DNA from: CBDCMJ01 sp965218875
GTDB taxonomy: Bacteria; Chloroflexota; Dehalococcoidia; Lucifugimonadales; UBA3495
Direction: 5' to 3'
Assembly: GCA_965218875.1 (NCBI GenBank)
Contig: CBDCMJ010000008.1
Location: 3,746-67,745, forward strand
DNA: 64,000 nt
Shown: one piece after another, positions 24,423 to 34,137 of the stretch
How positions within the stretch are numbered: position 1 is the first letter of the stretch
How the letters are laid out: the number at the start of each line of letters is the position of its first letter
Made by a program: the position numbers and the translations under genes
The notes under the pieces: generated by a model
Told to the model about the DNA's origin: nothing
Databases searched by the model: none
What the model saw: only the letters and a program-made list of their open reading frames with translations

Positions 24423-26804
24423 TTGCAGAATCCCGATGATCTGCTTAACGAAAATCAGGCCCTGCGGGAGCGCCTCTCCCGGCTCAGCGAGGCCAGCATC
24501 CGCATCACCGAGGACCTGGACCTGGACATCGTGCTCCAGGGGGTCGTGGACGGGGCGCGCTCCCTGACCGGAGCGAGGATGGGCGGGATCACCGCCCTGG
24601 ATGGGCAGGGGCAGTTGCAGGACTTCATCACCTCCGGCCTGACGCCGGAGGAGCACCAGCAGTTCTTGGAGCTGCCAGGGGGCCCGGAGTTCTTCGCCTA
24701 CCTGAGCATGATTCCCGGACCGCTCAGGCTGGCGGACTTCTCCGGCCACACCACGTCGGCGGGCCTTCCCGCAATCGACCCGCCGTTGGGTCCGGTGGGC
24801 ACCTTTCTCGGTGCGCCCATCCGTCACCAGGGCGAGCACGCCGGCAACCTCTATCTATCGGACAAGGAGGGCGGCCTGGAGTTCACCCAGGAGGATGAGG
24901 ACACGCTGCTGATGTTCGCCTCCCAGGCGGCGATGGCCATCGCCAACGCCCGCCGGTACCGGGAGGAGCAGCGGGCCAGGGCCGACCTGGAGACCCTGGT
25001 CAACACCTCGCCGGTGGGAGTAGTCGTCTTCGACGCCAGGACTGGAGCGCCGGTATCGCTCAACCGGGAGGCGAGACGGATCGTCGACGGCCTGCGCAAC
25101 CCCGACCAACTGGCAGAGGATCTGCTGGCGACGCTGACCGTCCGGCGAGCCGATGGGCGGGAGATTTCCCTGCGGGATTTCCCCCTGGCCCAGGCGCTCA
25201 GCACCGGGGAAACTATTCGGGCCGAGGAGATCGTCATACAGGTCCCGGACGGGCGCAGAATCACCACCATCATCAACGCTACGCCCATTCCAACGGAGGA
25301 CGGCGTCGTCGAGTCCGTAATCGTTACCATGCAGGACATGACGTCTTTGGAGGAGTTGGAGCGGCTGCGGGCCGAGTTCCTGGGGATGGTGAGCCACGAA
25401 CTGCGGGCGCCGCTGACCTCCATCAGGGGCTCTGCGGACACGCTGATGGACGCCCAGGACAGCCTGGACCCGGCTGAGATGCGCCAGTTCCACCGCATCA
25501 TACGGGAGCAGGCCGACCAGATGCAGGGCCTCATCACCGACCTGCTGGACGTGGCCCGCATCGACGCCGGAACCCTGTCAATCTCCCTCGAATCTTCAGA
25601 CGTGGCGGTCCTGGTGGACCGGGCCAGGAACACCTTCCTGAGCGGCGGCAGCCGGCACGACATCCGGCTCGACCTGCCGCCGGACCTGCCCTGGGTGATG
25701 GCCGACCGGCGGCGCATCGTGCAGGTTCTGGGCAACCTGCTGTCCAACGCGGCCCGGCACTCTCCGGCGGGGTACCCCATCCGGGTGGAGGCGGCGCCGA
25801 GCGGCGTCCAGGTGGAGATTTCCGTTTCCGACGACGGGGCGGGCATAGCCGCCGAGCGGCTGCCGCACCTGTTCCGCAGGTTCTCCCGTCCGGGGGCGGA
25901 GGGCCCGGCGAGGGGAACCGTAGGTTCGGGCCTGGGCCTGGCCATCTGCAAGGGCATAGTGGAGGCCCATGGGGGCCGTATCTGGGCCGAGAGCGATGGG
26001 CTGGGCCTGGGGTCCAGGTTCGCCTTCACCCTCCCGGCGGCGGAGACGGCCCTGCCGGCGCGGCCCGCGTCCCGCTCCGGAGGAAGGGCGGCGCAGGAGG
26101 TGCGCGTCCTCACGGTGGACGACGATCCGCAGACCCTCAGGTACGTGCGGGACGTGCTCTCGGAGGCGGGCTACGTGCCCCAGGTGACCGGCGACCCGGA
26201 GGCGGTGGGCCGCCTCATCAGGGAGGAGAAACCTCACCTGGTGCTGCTGGACCTGATGCTGCCGGGGACCGACGGCGTGGAGCTGATGGAGAGCGTCCCC
26301 GAGCTGGCCGAGGTGCCGGTGATCTTCCTGTCCGCCTACGGCCGGGACCAGGTGATCGCCCGGGCGCTGGAGGCCGGGGCCGACGACTACATCGTCAAGC
26401 CCTTCTCGCCCACGGAGCTGGTGGCCAGGATTCAGACGGTGCTGCGGCGGCGGGCCCCGGTGGAGAGGCCGGCGCCGTCGGAGCCCTGCGTGCTGGGGGA
26501 CCTGACGGTGAACTTCGCCGAGCGGAGGGTCTCAATGGCGGGCCGTCCGGTCCGGCTGACCGGCATGGAGTACCGGGTGCTGGCCGAGCTTGCGGCCAAC
26601 GCCGGATGGGTGGTGACCCACGCCGATCTGCTGCTGCGGGTCTGGGGTCCGGCGCACGCCGGCGGTTCCGGGCCGGTGCGGACCATCGTGAAGAACCTCC
26701 GGGACAAGCTGGGTGAAGACGCGGAGAATCCCACCTACATCTTCAATGAGCCGAGGGTCGGGTACCGGTTGGGGGAGGGGCGGGAGCCGAGGCCGTCAGA
26801 CTGA
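24423..26804 (+). CDS. GAF-PAS histidine kinase fused to an OmpR-type response regulator
   Basis: The best start is TTG 24423 after GGGGTGAG; the frame is open from TTG 24303 and no ATG is suitable. About 793 residues. Order: coiled start; GAF domain (about 30-180); PAS-like domain (about 190-300, ending 'VIVTMQDMTSLEELE'); HisKA with the phospho-acceptor in 'MVSHELRAPLTS' (His near 324); HATPase with 'GNLLSNAARHSP', 'VSDDGAGI' and 'GSGLGLAICKGIVEAHGG'; REC with 'LTVDDDP' and 'LLDLMLPGTDG' (Asp near 610); winged helix of the OmpR/PhoB type ending 'PTYIFNEPRVGYRL'. Sensor, receiver and DNA-binding output are thus on one soluble polypeptide, without membrane helices. The signal is probably a small ligand bound by GAF/PAS. 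A decayed relative lies near 35 kb. Confidence 0.9.
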   Translation: MQNPDDLLNENQALRERLSRLSEASIRITEDLDLDIVLQGVVDGARSLTGARMGGITALDGQGQLQDFITSGLTPEEHQQFLELPGGPEFFAYLSMIPGPLRLADFSGHTTSAGLPAIDPPLGPVGTFLGAPIRHQGEHAGNLYLSDKEGGLEFTQEDEDTLLMFASQAAMAIANARRYREEQRARADLETLVNTSPVGVVVFDARTGAPVSLNREARRIVDGLRNPDQLAEDLLATLTVRRADGREISLRDFPLAQALSTGETIRAEEIVIQVPDGRRITTIINATPIPTEDGVVESVIVTMQDMTSLEELERLRAEFLGMVSHELRAPLTSIRGSADTLMDAQDSLDPAEMRQFHRIIREQADQMQGLITDLLDVARIDAGTLSISLESSDVAVLVDRARNTFLSGGSRHDIRLDLPPDLPWVMADRRRIVQVLGNLLSNAARHSPAGYPIRVEAAPSGVQVEISVSDDGAGIAAERLPHLFRRFSRPGAEGPARGTVGSGLGLAICKGIVEAHGGRIWAESDGLGLGSRFAFTLPAAETALPARPASRSGGRAAQEVRVLTVDDDPQTLRYVRDVLSEAGYVPQVTGDPEAVGRLIREEKPHLVLLDLMLPGTDGVELMESVPELAEVPVIFLSAYGRDQVIARALEAGADDYIVKPFSPTELVARIQTVLRRRAPVERPAPSEPCVLGDLTVNFAERRVSMAGRPVRLTGMEYRVLAELAANAGWVVTHADLLLRVWGPAHAGGSGPVRTIVKNLRDKLGEDAENPTYIFNEPRVGYRLGEGREPRPSD

Positions 26805-27341
26805 CCTTGCTTGGTGGCTTTCAGATTGACCGCCCAAGAATGCCTGAGTTTTTCGTGTCTATTGTGTACTGCGAATACTGGCGCGGCCGCTCTCGGTCTC
26901 TGACGCGTTCCGCTTTATCTCCGGAGGCATTGTCCATCCTGCTTCTGGGATGGGCCGGTTGTGAGGCCGTAGGCGGCCCGCCTGGTTTCCTGGTTCTGGT
27001 CCGGCTGCATTTCAACACCTCTTTTTTTGTTCGGCATGTTCCTTGGGGAGGGTCGCGGGGATCCCCCGAGGTTCCCGGAGGAGGGGCCTTTCCGTGCTTC
27101 CCGGTACTCGGGATGCCCAGGTCGCGTGGGGCGATGGGTCCAGGTCCGGGGTATGACCCCTTGCTTCCACAGCCGCCCCCATCGCCTGCGCGGTTAGCAC
27201 GGCGTGGAGACCGGCCCCCGGGCCCATGGGGACCCTTGGCCTGGTCCCGTCCCGGGTTGGACCGCTCCAGGGGGAGAGTGTTACCCCTGATGCCGGCCGT
27301 CCCGGGACGGGTGGAGATGGCGGTCAGCCTGCCCGCTTCCG
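26805..27341. other. Intergenic region between kinase and surface-protein genes
   Basis: About 540 bp between convergent genes. An open plus-strand frame covers most of it but has low-complexity Pro/Gly/Arg composition and no ribosome binding site, so it is not called. No clear terminator was found. Confidence 0.4.
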
Positions 27342-29885
27342 CTACGGCGTCGCGTTGACGTAGTTGGATCGGGGACCCACGCCGGCGTCGTTGATGGCCC
27401 TGACCCGGTAGGCATGTTTCACGCCGTGGGTTGCGGACTGGTCGGTGTGGGTGGTGGCGATGCTGCCGGTGTCGGCCACCAGGATTTCCAGGGTTTGTTC
27501 ACCCATGGACGGGCGGCGCCTGAGTATCCGGTAGCCGGTGACCGAGTCGTCGTCCGGAGCCTGCCAGGACAGGACCACGCCGCGGTTCTCGTCCACGTGG
27601 GCGGTGAGGTTGTTGGGATGCGGGGGCGGCTCGGTGGGCTCCGTGTTGGACGCCCGTGGGATGTGCAGTTCCGAGCGGTTGGACAGGACCTTGCCGTCGT
27701 CGGCGCAAACGGCGCCCATGTGGCCGCAGGCTTCGGTGGGAGGCAGGACGATGGTCACATCGCGGTTGCCCTGGGGCTCGACGGTGACCTGCCAGAGGTC
27801 GCTTCTGCCGTCGACCCGGACGGCGTGCTCGGGCGACGCGTTGGTGATGTCCATGGCGTCGTCGCGCAGGGTGGCCAGGCCGGTGCTGACAGCGTAGTTG
27901 AAGCGAACCCGGAAGGTGAAGGAACTGTCCCCGTCGTGGTGGGCCGGGGCGTCCTCGAAGACTGCGATCAGGTCGCCCTGCTGGGGTGGGTTCTGCCGGC
28001 CGGGTCCGGCGATGACGTGGATGCCGGGGCTCTTCTCCAGCCGGGCGCCGTCGGGGGCGCAGATTCCGCCGCTGTCGCACGGCTTCGGCACCAGGGTGAA
28101 GTACACGTCTTCGTCGCCGTCGGGGACGATGAACGCCAGCCACGGGTTGTCCATGCCGGGTTCTTCGTGCCTCTGGATACCGGATACGGTTCCGTTGGTC
28201 ACGCTGAGGGAGGCGCTGTACCTGGTGAAGGGCGCTGCCTCGCGGCTGAAGTCGAACACCGCCTGCGGCAGGTCGTCGGGGCCGGTGTGGCTGGAGGACG
28301 TGTGGGCGGAAGCCGGCAGCCAGACCTCGAAGGGCGGCGGCGTGTTGTTGGTGACGGTCAGGTTGCTGAATCCGGGCATATTGTTGCCGGGCCAGTCCTC
28401 AAGGACGGGATTTGGGCCCGGGCCCGGCGTGTAGGTCAGTGTGACGTGGCTGTTGTGTCCCACTTTCCTGGACAGGCTCAGGACGGCGTACCGGCCGTTT
28501 ACGTCCGTCCGGGTGACTCCAACTTCCTGACCATCGCTGGTTACGACGAATGACGACGGCCCGGTCTCCACGTGGGGGTACATCGCCTCGTTGAAATCGA
28601 GCCTGAGGTCGTTATGCTTGACGGTGGCGGACTGCACGGAGGGCAGTACGCCGTCGACCATCTGACCGAAATCCTGGGGCACCTCCGGGTGGCTCAGGAT
28701 GATGGACCCGGAGGCGGCGGTGATTCCTCCGGTCAGGGTGTTGGCCGGGATTACGACGCCGCTCTCGTCTTCGTCGCCCGGCTGGACGGTGTAGCGGAAA
28801 TTGAGGTGCTTGGTCCCGGAGCCGCCCTGGTAGGTCATCTTCCTGGTCCCGGTGTCGAGGGCGAGCTTGATGGTCGGCTGGTTGTCGGCGTCCACATTGA
28901 CGGGTCCGCTGAAGGTGACCCTGACGTCAATCGGTGTGCCGATCCTGTGGAACGTGCTCCAGGGTCCAGCCGACGGGTTGGTTATCCTGACCTCGGCCGG
29001 CGCGGTGCCCCAGTGGGACAGCAGGCTGGGGGTGACCTGGTGGGTTTCGCCGGCGACCCAGTCCAGGTCCGGCGCGTCCCACTTGCGGGGTAGGTGGTAT
29101 ATGAGGCCCGGGTCGATTTCCGGTGCGCTGGCCGAGTCCGCGAAGTAGTACATCTCGTCGTCCACTCTCAGAGCGGTTTTATTGCGTTTTGCTTGGTTGA
29201 GCTCCCAGGAGAGGAAGACGATGAGGCGGTTGGGCCTGTGTTCGGTGTCGCGCAGGATGGCCTCGATTTCGTGATCATCGTAGCGGCTGTACTCGAAGGA
29301 CTTCGGCGACATGCTGCCGCCCTTGTTGTAGGGACGAGTGAGGTCGGCGCTCTTGACGTAGCCGTAGGCCGGTGACCCTCCCCCTGGCGTAACGTTGCCG
29401 GTATTGACGGTCATCACTCCGCCAATCGGAGAACTCGCCCGCAGCCGCACCTGGTCCGCGGCGGTCCAGTCCAGGTCAACGTCCCATTGGTGGGCGCCGG
29501 CGCTGGATATGGTGGCGTCCTCGAAACCCAGCAGGTGGTCATCGACGTGGAGTACCAGCTTATTGCGGTGCTGGTCCTCCAACGCGGGAGCGACGGTGAC
29601 CTGGAGCGTGTTGTTGGTCGAGTCCCAGCGGATGTTCTGGAGGGTGTACGGCCTGTGCTGGTACACGAAGGTCGCATCAGCAAGGCTGCCCTTGGCGCCG
29701 TCGTAGCCAAGCTCGTTGCCGCCGAGGTCGCCGACGGTCAGCGTTGACGCTCTCAACGGCGCAGCAAGCGCGGGTTGGGCCGGCGTCAGCGCGATGGCCG
29801 TTGCGATGATGGCGGCCAGGGCGACGATGACGATGGGGAGGGTCAGGCCTCGGATTGATCGTGGTCGTGGAGTGTTTGGGTTCAT
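27342..29885 (-). CDS. Secreted adhesin-like protein with SwmB-like and FN3 domains
   Basis: 847 residues. After a short basic start, a signal peptide runs 'LTLPIVIVALAAIIATAIAL' to 'QPALAAP'. The first exported module begins 'LTVGDLGGNELGYDGAKGSL' and resembles the modules of the 19.2-23.3 kb protein that begin 'LTVGRVGDNYGYQS' and 'MTVGRHSLATQVTGW'. The middle (about 320-490) is SwmB/cadherin-like, with 'VRVTFSGPVNVDADNQPTIK' and 'LRLDFNEAMYP'. The C-terminus (about 755-847) is an FN3 domain ending 'HAYRVRAINDAGVGPRSNYV'. There is no sortase motif or obvious anchor. The gene starts 4 bp after the RDD gene ends, so they are probably co-transcribed. Likely a surface or matrix protein. Confidence 0.8.
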   Translation of the reverse strand: MNPNTPRPRSIRGLTLPIVIVALAAIIATAIALTPAQPALAAPLRASTLTVGDLGGNELGYDGAKGSLADATFVYQHRPYTLQNIRWDSTNNTLQVTVAPALEDQHRNKLVLHVDDHLLGFEDATISSAGAHQWDVDLDWTAADQVRLRASSPIGGVMTVNTGNVTPGGGSPAYGYVKSADLTRPYNKGGSMSPKSFEYSRYDDHEIEAILRDTEHRPNRLIVFLSWELNQAKRNKTALRVDDEMYYFADSASAPEIDPGLIYHLPRKWDAPDLDWVAGETHQVTPSLLSHWGTAPAEVRITNPSAGPWSTFHRIGTPIDVRVTFSGPVNVDADNQPTIKLALDTGTRKMTYQGGSGTKHLNFRYTVQPGDEDESGVVIPANTLTGGITAASGSIILSHPEVPQDFGQMVDGVLPSVQSATVKHNDLRLDFNEAMYPHVETGPSSFVVTSDGQEVGVTRTDVNGRYAVLSLSRKVGHNSHVTLTYTPGPGPNPVLEDWPGNNMPGFSNLTVTNNTPPPFEVWLPASAHTSSSHTGPDDLPQAVFDFSREAAPFTRYSASLSVTNGTVSGIQRHEEPGMDNPWLAFIVPDGDEDVYFTLVPKPCDSGGICAPDGARLEKSPGIHVIAGPGRQNPPQQGDLIAVFEDAPAHHDGDSSFTFRVRFNYAVSTGLATLRDDAMDITNASPEHAVRVDGRSDLWQVTVEPQGNRDVTIVLPPTEACGHMGAVCADDGKVLSNRSELHIPRASNTEPTEPPPHPNNLTAHVDENRGVVLSWQAPDDDSVTGYRILRRRPSMGEQTLEILVADTGSIATTHTDQSATHGVKHAYRVRAINDAGVGPRSNYVNATP

Positions 29886-29889
29886 AACG

Positions 29890-30528
29890 TCACCTCGGTG
29901 AGTTTTTCTTGAAACGGCTCTGAGCGAATTGTTGCCGGGATGGTCCTATGTGGATGTTTCTGATGTGCCTCATGGTCCTCTCCGTTGGCTGCCGGCCGGC
30001 GCGGTGGTGTTCGTACCGCGGCGTGGGCGGGGTCTTTACTCCGGGGCTGGCGCCTTCGTTCATGGCCGTTGGCGCGTTCCGCGCGTCGGTCTCCGGTTGG
30101 CTGACCATGACAGTGCCGGTGATCAGGTCGTAGATGTGCCGGCGGTCGGGCCTGGTCATGACGAGGGCGGCGTTGATGCAGAATGGCACGAAGAGAATGT
30201 CGAGGATTCCCAGGAGTGCCCGTGCCGTCGATCTCCCAATGCTGAGTCTCTCCCCGGTGCGGTGGTTGACGATGTTGGCGTGGACGGCCCGGTGCCCGGG
30301 GGTGCCGCCGTAGCGGTGGATGGTGACGGCGTGATAGGTCACGGCGACTGCCTGGAGCAGTACCTGCACGGCCGATTGGTCGAACTCCCGTTGGGTGGCC
30401 ACGCTGACCGTGGCGATGACGATCACCAGGCCCAGGTATATGGCGAAGTCGATCAGCGTGGCCGCCGCCCTGGGCCAGCGGTTCAGGTAGGCGTGGCTCT
30501 TGGCCATTGGCGTATCCGGCGTGCGCAT
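29890..30528 (-). CDS. RDD-family membrane protein
   Basis: 212 residues from ATG 30528 with GGAGG upstream (a Met eight codons in is the alternative start). The RDD signature is visible as 'RWPRAAATLIDFAIYLGLVI' in helix 1, then 'YGGTPGHRAVHANIVNHRTG' in the loop and 'RALLGILDILFVPFCIN' in the last helix. RDD proteins are small polytopic membrane proteins, some linked to ion transport. The last 55 residues are a hydrophilic His/Arg-rich tail not typical of the family. Genes for two large secreted FN3 proteins flank it, and it abuts the downstream one, which hints at a link to surface-protein display, but this is inference. Confidence 0.75.
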   Translation of the reverse strand: MRTPDTPMAKSHAYLNRWPRAAATLIDFAIYLGLVIVIATVSVATQREFDQSAVQVLLQAVAVTYHAVTIHRYGGTPGHRAVHANIVNHRTGERLSIGRSTARALLGILDILFVPFCINAALVMTRPDRRHIYDLITGTVMVSQPETDARNAPTAMNEGASPGVKTPPTPRYEHHRAGRQPTERTMRHIRNIHIGPSRQQFAQSRFKKNSPR

Positions 30529-30554
30529 GGCGTGTCCGGCCTCCGTGATGGGTG

Positions 30555-30581
30555 GGGATCCCGCCGGGATGACGGGATCCC
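30555..30581 (-). terminator. Hairpin after the large FN3 gene
   Basis: GGGATCCCG (30555-30563) and CGGGATCCC (30573-30581) form a 9-bp stem between the end of the 1,179-residue FN3 gene and the RDD gene; each arm is itself the palindrome GGGATCCC. No long T run follows, so it may be a weak terminator or an mRNA processing or stability element. Confidence 0.45.
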
Positions 30582-30597
30582 GTTCTGTCCGGTCCGG

Positions 30598-33500
30598 TTA
30601 TTCCCAGGGCCGGGCGTAGGCCCGGTTGGAGATCTGGCCCAGCGGGTGATAGGCGCCGTCCCAGTAGGCGGCGACGCCGTACTCGTAGGTCACGCCGGGT
30701 TGCGCGGTGTGGTCGATGTGGTGCGTGTTGGCGTTGCCGGTGAGGGCGACCAGGACGTGGCGCTGATAGGAGGCGCCCAGTCCGCGGTTGTCGTCGGCCC
30801 GTTTTCGGTAGATGCGGTAAGCGTCCACGTCGTTGGCGCGTTCTGCGGGCACATACCAGGTCAGCCTGACGGTGCCCGGGTCGAGCATCATGATCGTCAG
30901 GTTCCGGGGCATGTCGGGCCAGACGTGGACTGTCTCGGGGACGGTCGCGGTGGCATTGGCGCTCTCTGGGTGTTCTCCCCTGAGCCCGGCGTGGTTGACG
31001 GCCACCACCCGGTAGGCGCTGGTGGCGCCGGATGCGTCCAGGAAACTCCTGGTGGTCCGGCTGCCGGCGGCGGTCACGCCGATGTCGGCGTAGCTGCCGT
31101 CGCCCTGGAGCCTCTGGACCCGGTAGGTGTGCGGGATACCGCTGGCGGGGTGTTCCCAGTGCAGGCGGACTCCGCTGCTGCTCTCAAGGTTGGCGGTGAG
31201 GGACGTCACGGCGTCCGGAACGGCGACGTAGGCCCGTGAGACCGGCGACCAGTCGCCGTACTGCCCGTCCTTGCGGGAGCGGATCTGGAACTCGAGGTAC
31301 CCCTGTTCCGTGGTCCAGTTGGCGAAGTGGTAGGGTTTCCGCTTCGGGACGTTGACCTCGGTCCAGTCGCCGCCGTCCACGTTGTGGCGGAGCTGGTAGC
31401 GCTGGATGTCCGGTGTGGGCGACGCGGTCCACTTGACCAGTATCCGGTTGGTTCCGATGGGGGTGTAGATGAACTGGGCCGGCGGTGCGGCGGTGTCGTA
31501 CTGCACGGCGGAGACTGTCTGTGACCATTCGCTGACGCCGCCGGCATTGACCGTCCTGACCCGGTACTCGTAGGTGACTCCTTTGGTCGGGCCCACGTGG
31601 CGGTGGCTGGTCTGGTCCGCCGCGACGACGGTGCGGGTCCAGTCCTGGGTGTTGTATTGGCGGTGTTCGAGGTGATACTCGTCGAGGAACACGCTGTCGG
31701 GCCGGTTCCAGCTCACCAGGATGTCGTCGCCGTCGGTGTCGGCGTTGACGTTGGTGGGCACGCCGGGCGGCATTATCCAGATGGCTTCCACGGGCCCGGC
31801 CCAGGGGCTGGCTCCAGCCGAGTTGACCGAGCGGACCCGGTACCGGTGGGTGACGTCGCCCTGCGCTCCGATGTGCTCGAAGCCGGTCTCGTCGGCGTCA
31901 ATGGTGGACGTGCTGGTCTCGCCCGAGTCCAGGACGCCGTACTCGACCTCGTAGGAGTCCACGATGCCGGTGGTGGGGGCGGTCCAGGACAGGGTGATGA
32001 GGGAGCCGCTCACCTCGGTCATGAGGCCGGTGGGCTCCGGCGGGGCCAGCGTGCGGCTGGCGGTGAGGGTCTCCGACCACGGGCTCTCCCCGGCGGCGTT
32101 GTGAGCCCGAACGCGGTACCGGTAGGTCACGCCCTCAATGTTGCCGGAGTGGGTGAAGGAGGTCTGCGTGGCGGGCAGTTCCTCGGTTGCCCGTTCGTCG
32201 GAGTCAAGCTCGCCGTGCTCGACGTGGTACCCGTCGGGGGCCCCGATTTCCGGGGCGCTCCAGGAGAGGACGATGTCGGCCTCTCCGACGCTGACTGAGG
32301 CGTCGGTTGGCGTGGATGGCGCGAGCCGGCGCATGATCTCGAGCTCGCCGGACCAGGAGCTGTCGCCGGCATCGTTGTGGGCTCGGACGGAGACCCGGTA
32401 GATTGTGTCGCCGGCCACGCCGGTCATGCGGAAGCTGGTCTGTCCTTCGGGGAGACGTTCGCTCTCGATGTACGGAGCGTCGCCGGCCTGTTGGCGCACA
32501 GTGTAGCCGCTGATGTGGACCGTGCCGGGGCGTTCCCAGGACATCACGATGTCCTGTCCGTCCAGGTGGATGGATACGCTCTGCGGGACTCCTGCCGGCG
32601 TGATGCGTCCGGTGGAGGCGGTTTCCGACCAGGGACCGTCCCCGGCCTGGTTGTAGGCCCGCACGCCGTAGTGGTGGGTGATGTCGGGGGCCGCGTCCCG
32701 GTGGGTGTAGCCGGTGTCGATTACTTCCTCCGCGAGGATGTGCCAGTCCGCATCGCCGGTGCGATGCCGGACCTGGTAGCCGTCGATGAAGGGGCTGTCG
32801 GGGGCAGTCCAGACGATGACGTTGTCGTTGCCGGTGGTGGCCGTCAGGCCAGCCGGTTTGCCCGGCACGGCCAGCAGCATGACCTCGCTGGATTCGGCCC
32901 AGGTGGAACCGCCGTGCTGGTTGCGGTGCTGCACCCGGTAGCGGTGGGCCGCGTTGGGCTGCACCGTGTTGTCGGAATGGCTGCTCGCCGTGGTGTCGGC
33001 GATGTTCGTCCATTCGCCGTTCAGCGGCTGACGTTCCACTCGGTAGGCGCCCGGCGTTCCCGCCGCGGGGGCGTTCCAGGCGAGGTCAATCGCGCCGGCG
33101 GCGGCCGTGGCCGTGAGGCCGGATGCCGGGGCGGGCGCTTCGATGACAGCGACGTTGGACGGCAGGCTGACGTTGAACGCGCTCTGGGCTATGACCAGGT
33201 ACGAGTAGGTGACTCCGGCCTCTGCGGTGTCGTCCACCACGGAGGTCTCGGGGGCCGTCACCATCAGGGTGACGGGTATGTCGGTCCCCTCGTAGGGGTC
33301 GGACCCGAGGTACCGGTGTACCGAGTAGAACTCGATGTCCGCTCCCTCGGCTGGCGCGGTCCACGACAGCGAGATGCTGCCGTCGAAGGTGTCGGCGATG
33401 GAGGCGGTGAGCCCCGTGGGTGGGAGCACGGGTTGCGAGAATACGTTTACCGGGGTTTCGGAGGCTGGGCTGGCGCCGATGGCGTTCTGGGCCGTGACCC

Positions 33501-34137
33501 GGTAGGTGTAGTCCGTGCTGAAGGCGGCGGCGCTGTCGGTGAAGGATGTGGCGCCGGCGTCGGCGGTCCCGAGTTCGGTTTCCTGGTCGCCGCCGGAGCG
33601 GACGATGGTGTATCCGGTCAGCGGGTGGGCCGTGTCGCACCGGTCGGGGGCTGGCACTGTGGATGCCAGCCAGGTCAGGGTGACGGTGGCGGTTTCGTCG
33701 GCGGCTTGGGGTTCCGCCACGGCTCCGGCGAGGCTGCCGGGCGCGGATGGCGCCGGCGGCACCTGGGCTGTTGCCGGAGCCGATGCGGGGCTTGAGCCGT
33801 CATCGTTCTCGGCTGTCACGGTGTAGGAGTAGGCTGCGCCGGGGGCGATGGCCCGGTCCCCGTAGGTGGTCGCCCCGCCGGGAACGGCGAAGCTCTGCCC
33901 GTCGTTCCGGCTGACGGTGTGGCTGATTGCTGTCCCTTCGGCGGGGGCGTCCCAGCTCACCCTGACCTGGGGTTCCTGGTCCGGTCCCGCTATCAGGTGG
34001 GCCATGGGGTTCTGGGGAGCCGGGGGCGCTTGCCCCTGGGCGGCCGCTCCCTGGTAGCCCGTCACTGCGAGCAGGGCGATGATGGTGGCGAGGACGGCGG
34101 CGGCCGCCCCCATGGTGCGGAGTCTGTGGGTCAGCAT
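30598..34137 (-). CDS. Large secreted fibronectin type III repeat protein
   Basis: 1,179 residues from ATG 34137 with AGGAGGAGAGG upstream. Signal peptide: 'AAAAVLATIIALLAVTGYQG' then 'AAAQGQAP'. The remainder is about twelve FN3 domains of 90-95 residues, each with a strand like 'DIVLSWSAPEIGAPDGYHVE' and a closing 'YRYRVRAHNAAGESPWSETL'. No catalytic domain, transmembrane anchor or sorting signal is visible; the C-terminus ends in the last FN3. Arrays like this act as extracellular spacers or adhesins, and eukaryote-like FN3 arrays are frequent in sponge symbionts. Repeats have diverged, so the array is old, unlike the recently duplicated module of the 19-23 kb gene. Confidence 0.85.
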   Translation of the reverse strand: MLTHRLRTMGAAAAVLATIIALLAVTGYQGAAAQGQAPPAPQNPMAHLIAGPDQEPQVRVSWDAPAEGTAISHTVSRNDGQSFAVPGGATTYGDRAIAPGAAYSYTVTAENDDGSSPASAPATAQVPPAPSAPGSLAGAVAEPQAADETATVTLTWLASTVPAPDRCDTAHPLTGYTIVRSGGDQETELGTADAGATSFTDSAAAFSTDYTYRVTAQNAIGASPASETPVNVFSQPVLPPTGLTASIADTFDGSISLSWTAPAEGADIEFYSVHRYLGSDPYEGTDIPVTLMVTAPETSVVDDTAEAGVTYSYLVIAQSAFNVSLPSNVAVIEAPAPASGLTATAAAGAIDLAWNAPAAGTPGAYRVERQPLNGEWTNIADTTASSHSDNTVQPNAAHRYRVQHRNQHGGSTWAESSEVMLLAVPGKPAGLTATTGNDNVIVWTAPDSPFIDGYQVRHRTGDADWHILAEEVIDTGYTHRDAAPDITHHYGVRAYNQAGDGPWSETASTGRITPAGVPQSVSIHLDGQDIVMSWERPGTVHISGYTVRQQAGDAPYIESERLPEGQTSFRMTGVAGDTIYRVSVRAHNDAGDSSWSGELEIMRRLAPSTPTDASVSVGEADIVLSWSAPEIGAPDGYHVEHGELDSDERATEELPATQTSFTHSGNIEGVTYRYRVRAHNAAGESPWSETLTASRTLAPPEPTGLMTEVSGSLITLSWTAPTTGIVDSYEVEYGVLDSGETSTSTIDADETGFEHIGAQGDVTHRYRVRSVNSAGASPWAGPVEAIWIMPPGVPTNVNADTDGDDILVSWNRPDSVFLDEYHLEHRQYNTQDWTRTVVAADQTSHRHVGPTKGVTYEYRVRTVNAGGVSEWSQTVSAVQYDTAAPPAQFIYTPIGTNRILVKWTASPTPDIQRYQLRHNVDGGDWTEVNVPKRKPYHFANWTTEQGYLEFQIRSRKDGQYGDWSPVSRAYVAVPDAVTSLTANLESSSGVRLHWEHPASGIPHTYRVQRLQGDGSYADIGVTAAGSRTTRSFLDASGATSAYRVVAVNHAGLRGEHPESANATATVPETVHVWPDMPRNLTIMMLDPGTVRLTWYVPAERANDVDAYRIYRKRADDNRGLGASYQRHVLVALTGNANTHHIDHTAQPGVTYEYGVAAYWDGAYHPLGQISNRAYARPWE

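Noticed and set aside
26807..27358. 183-residue plus-strand ORF after the kinase gene
   Set aside because: Pro/Arg/Gly-rich, no ribosome binding site and no domain; it overlaps the 3' end of a convergent gene.
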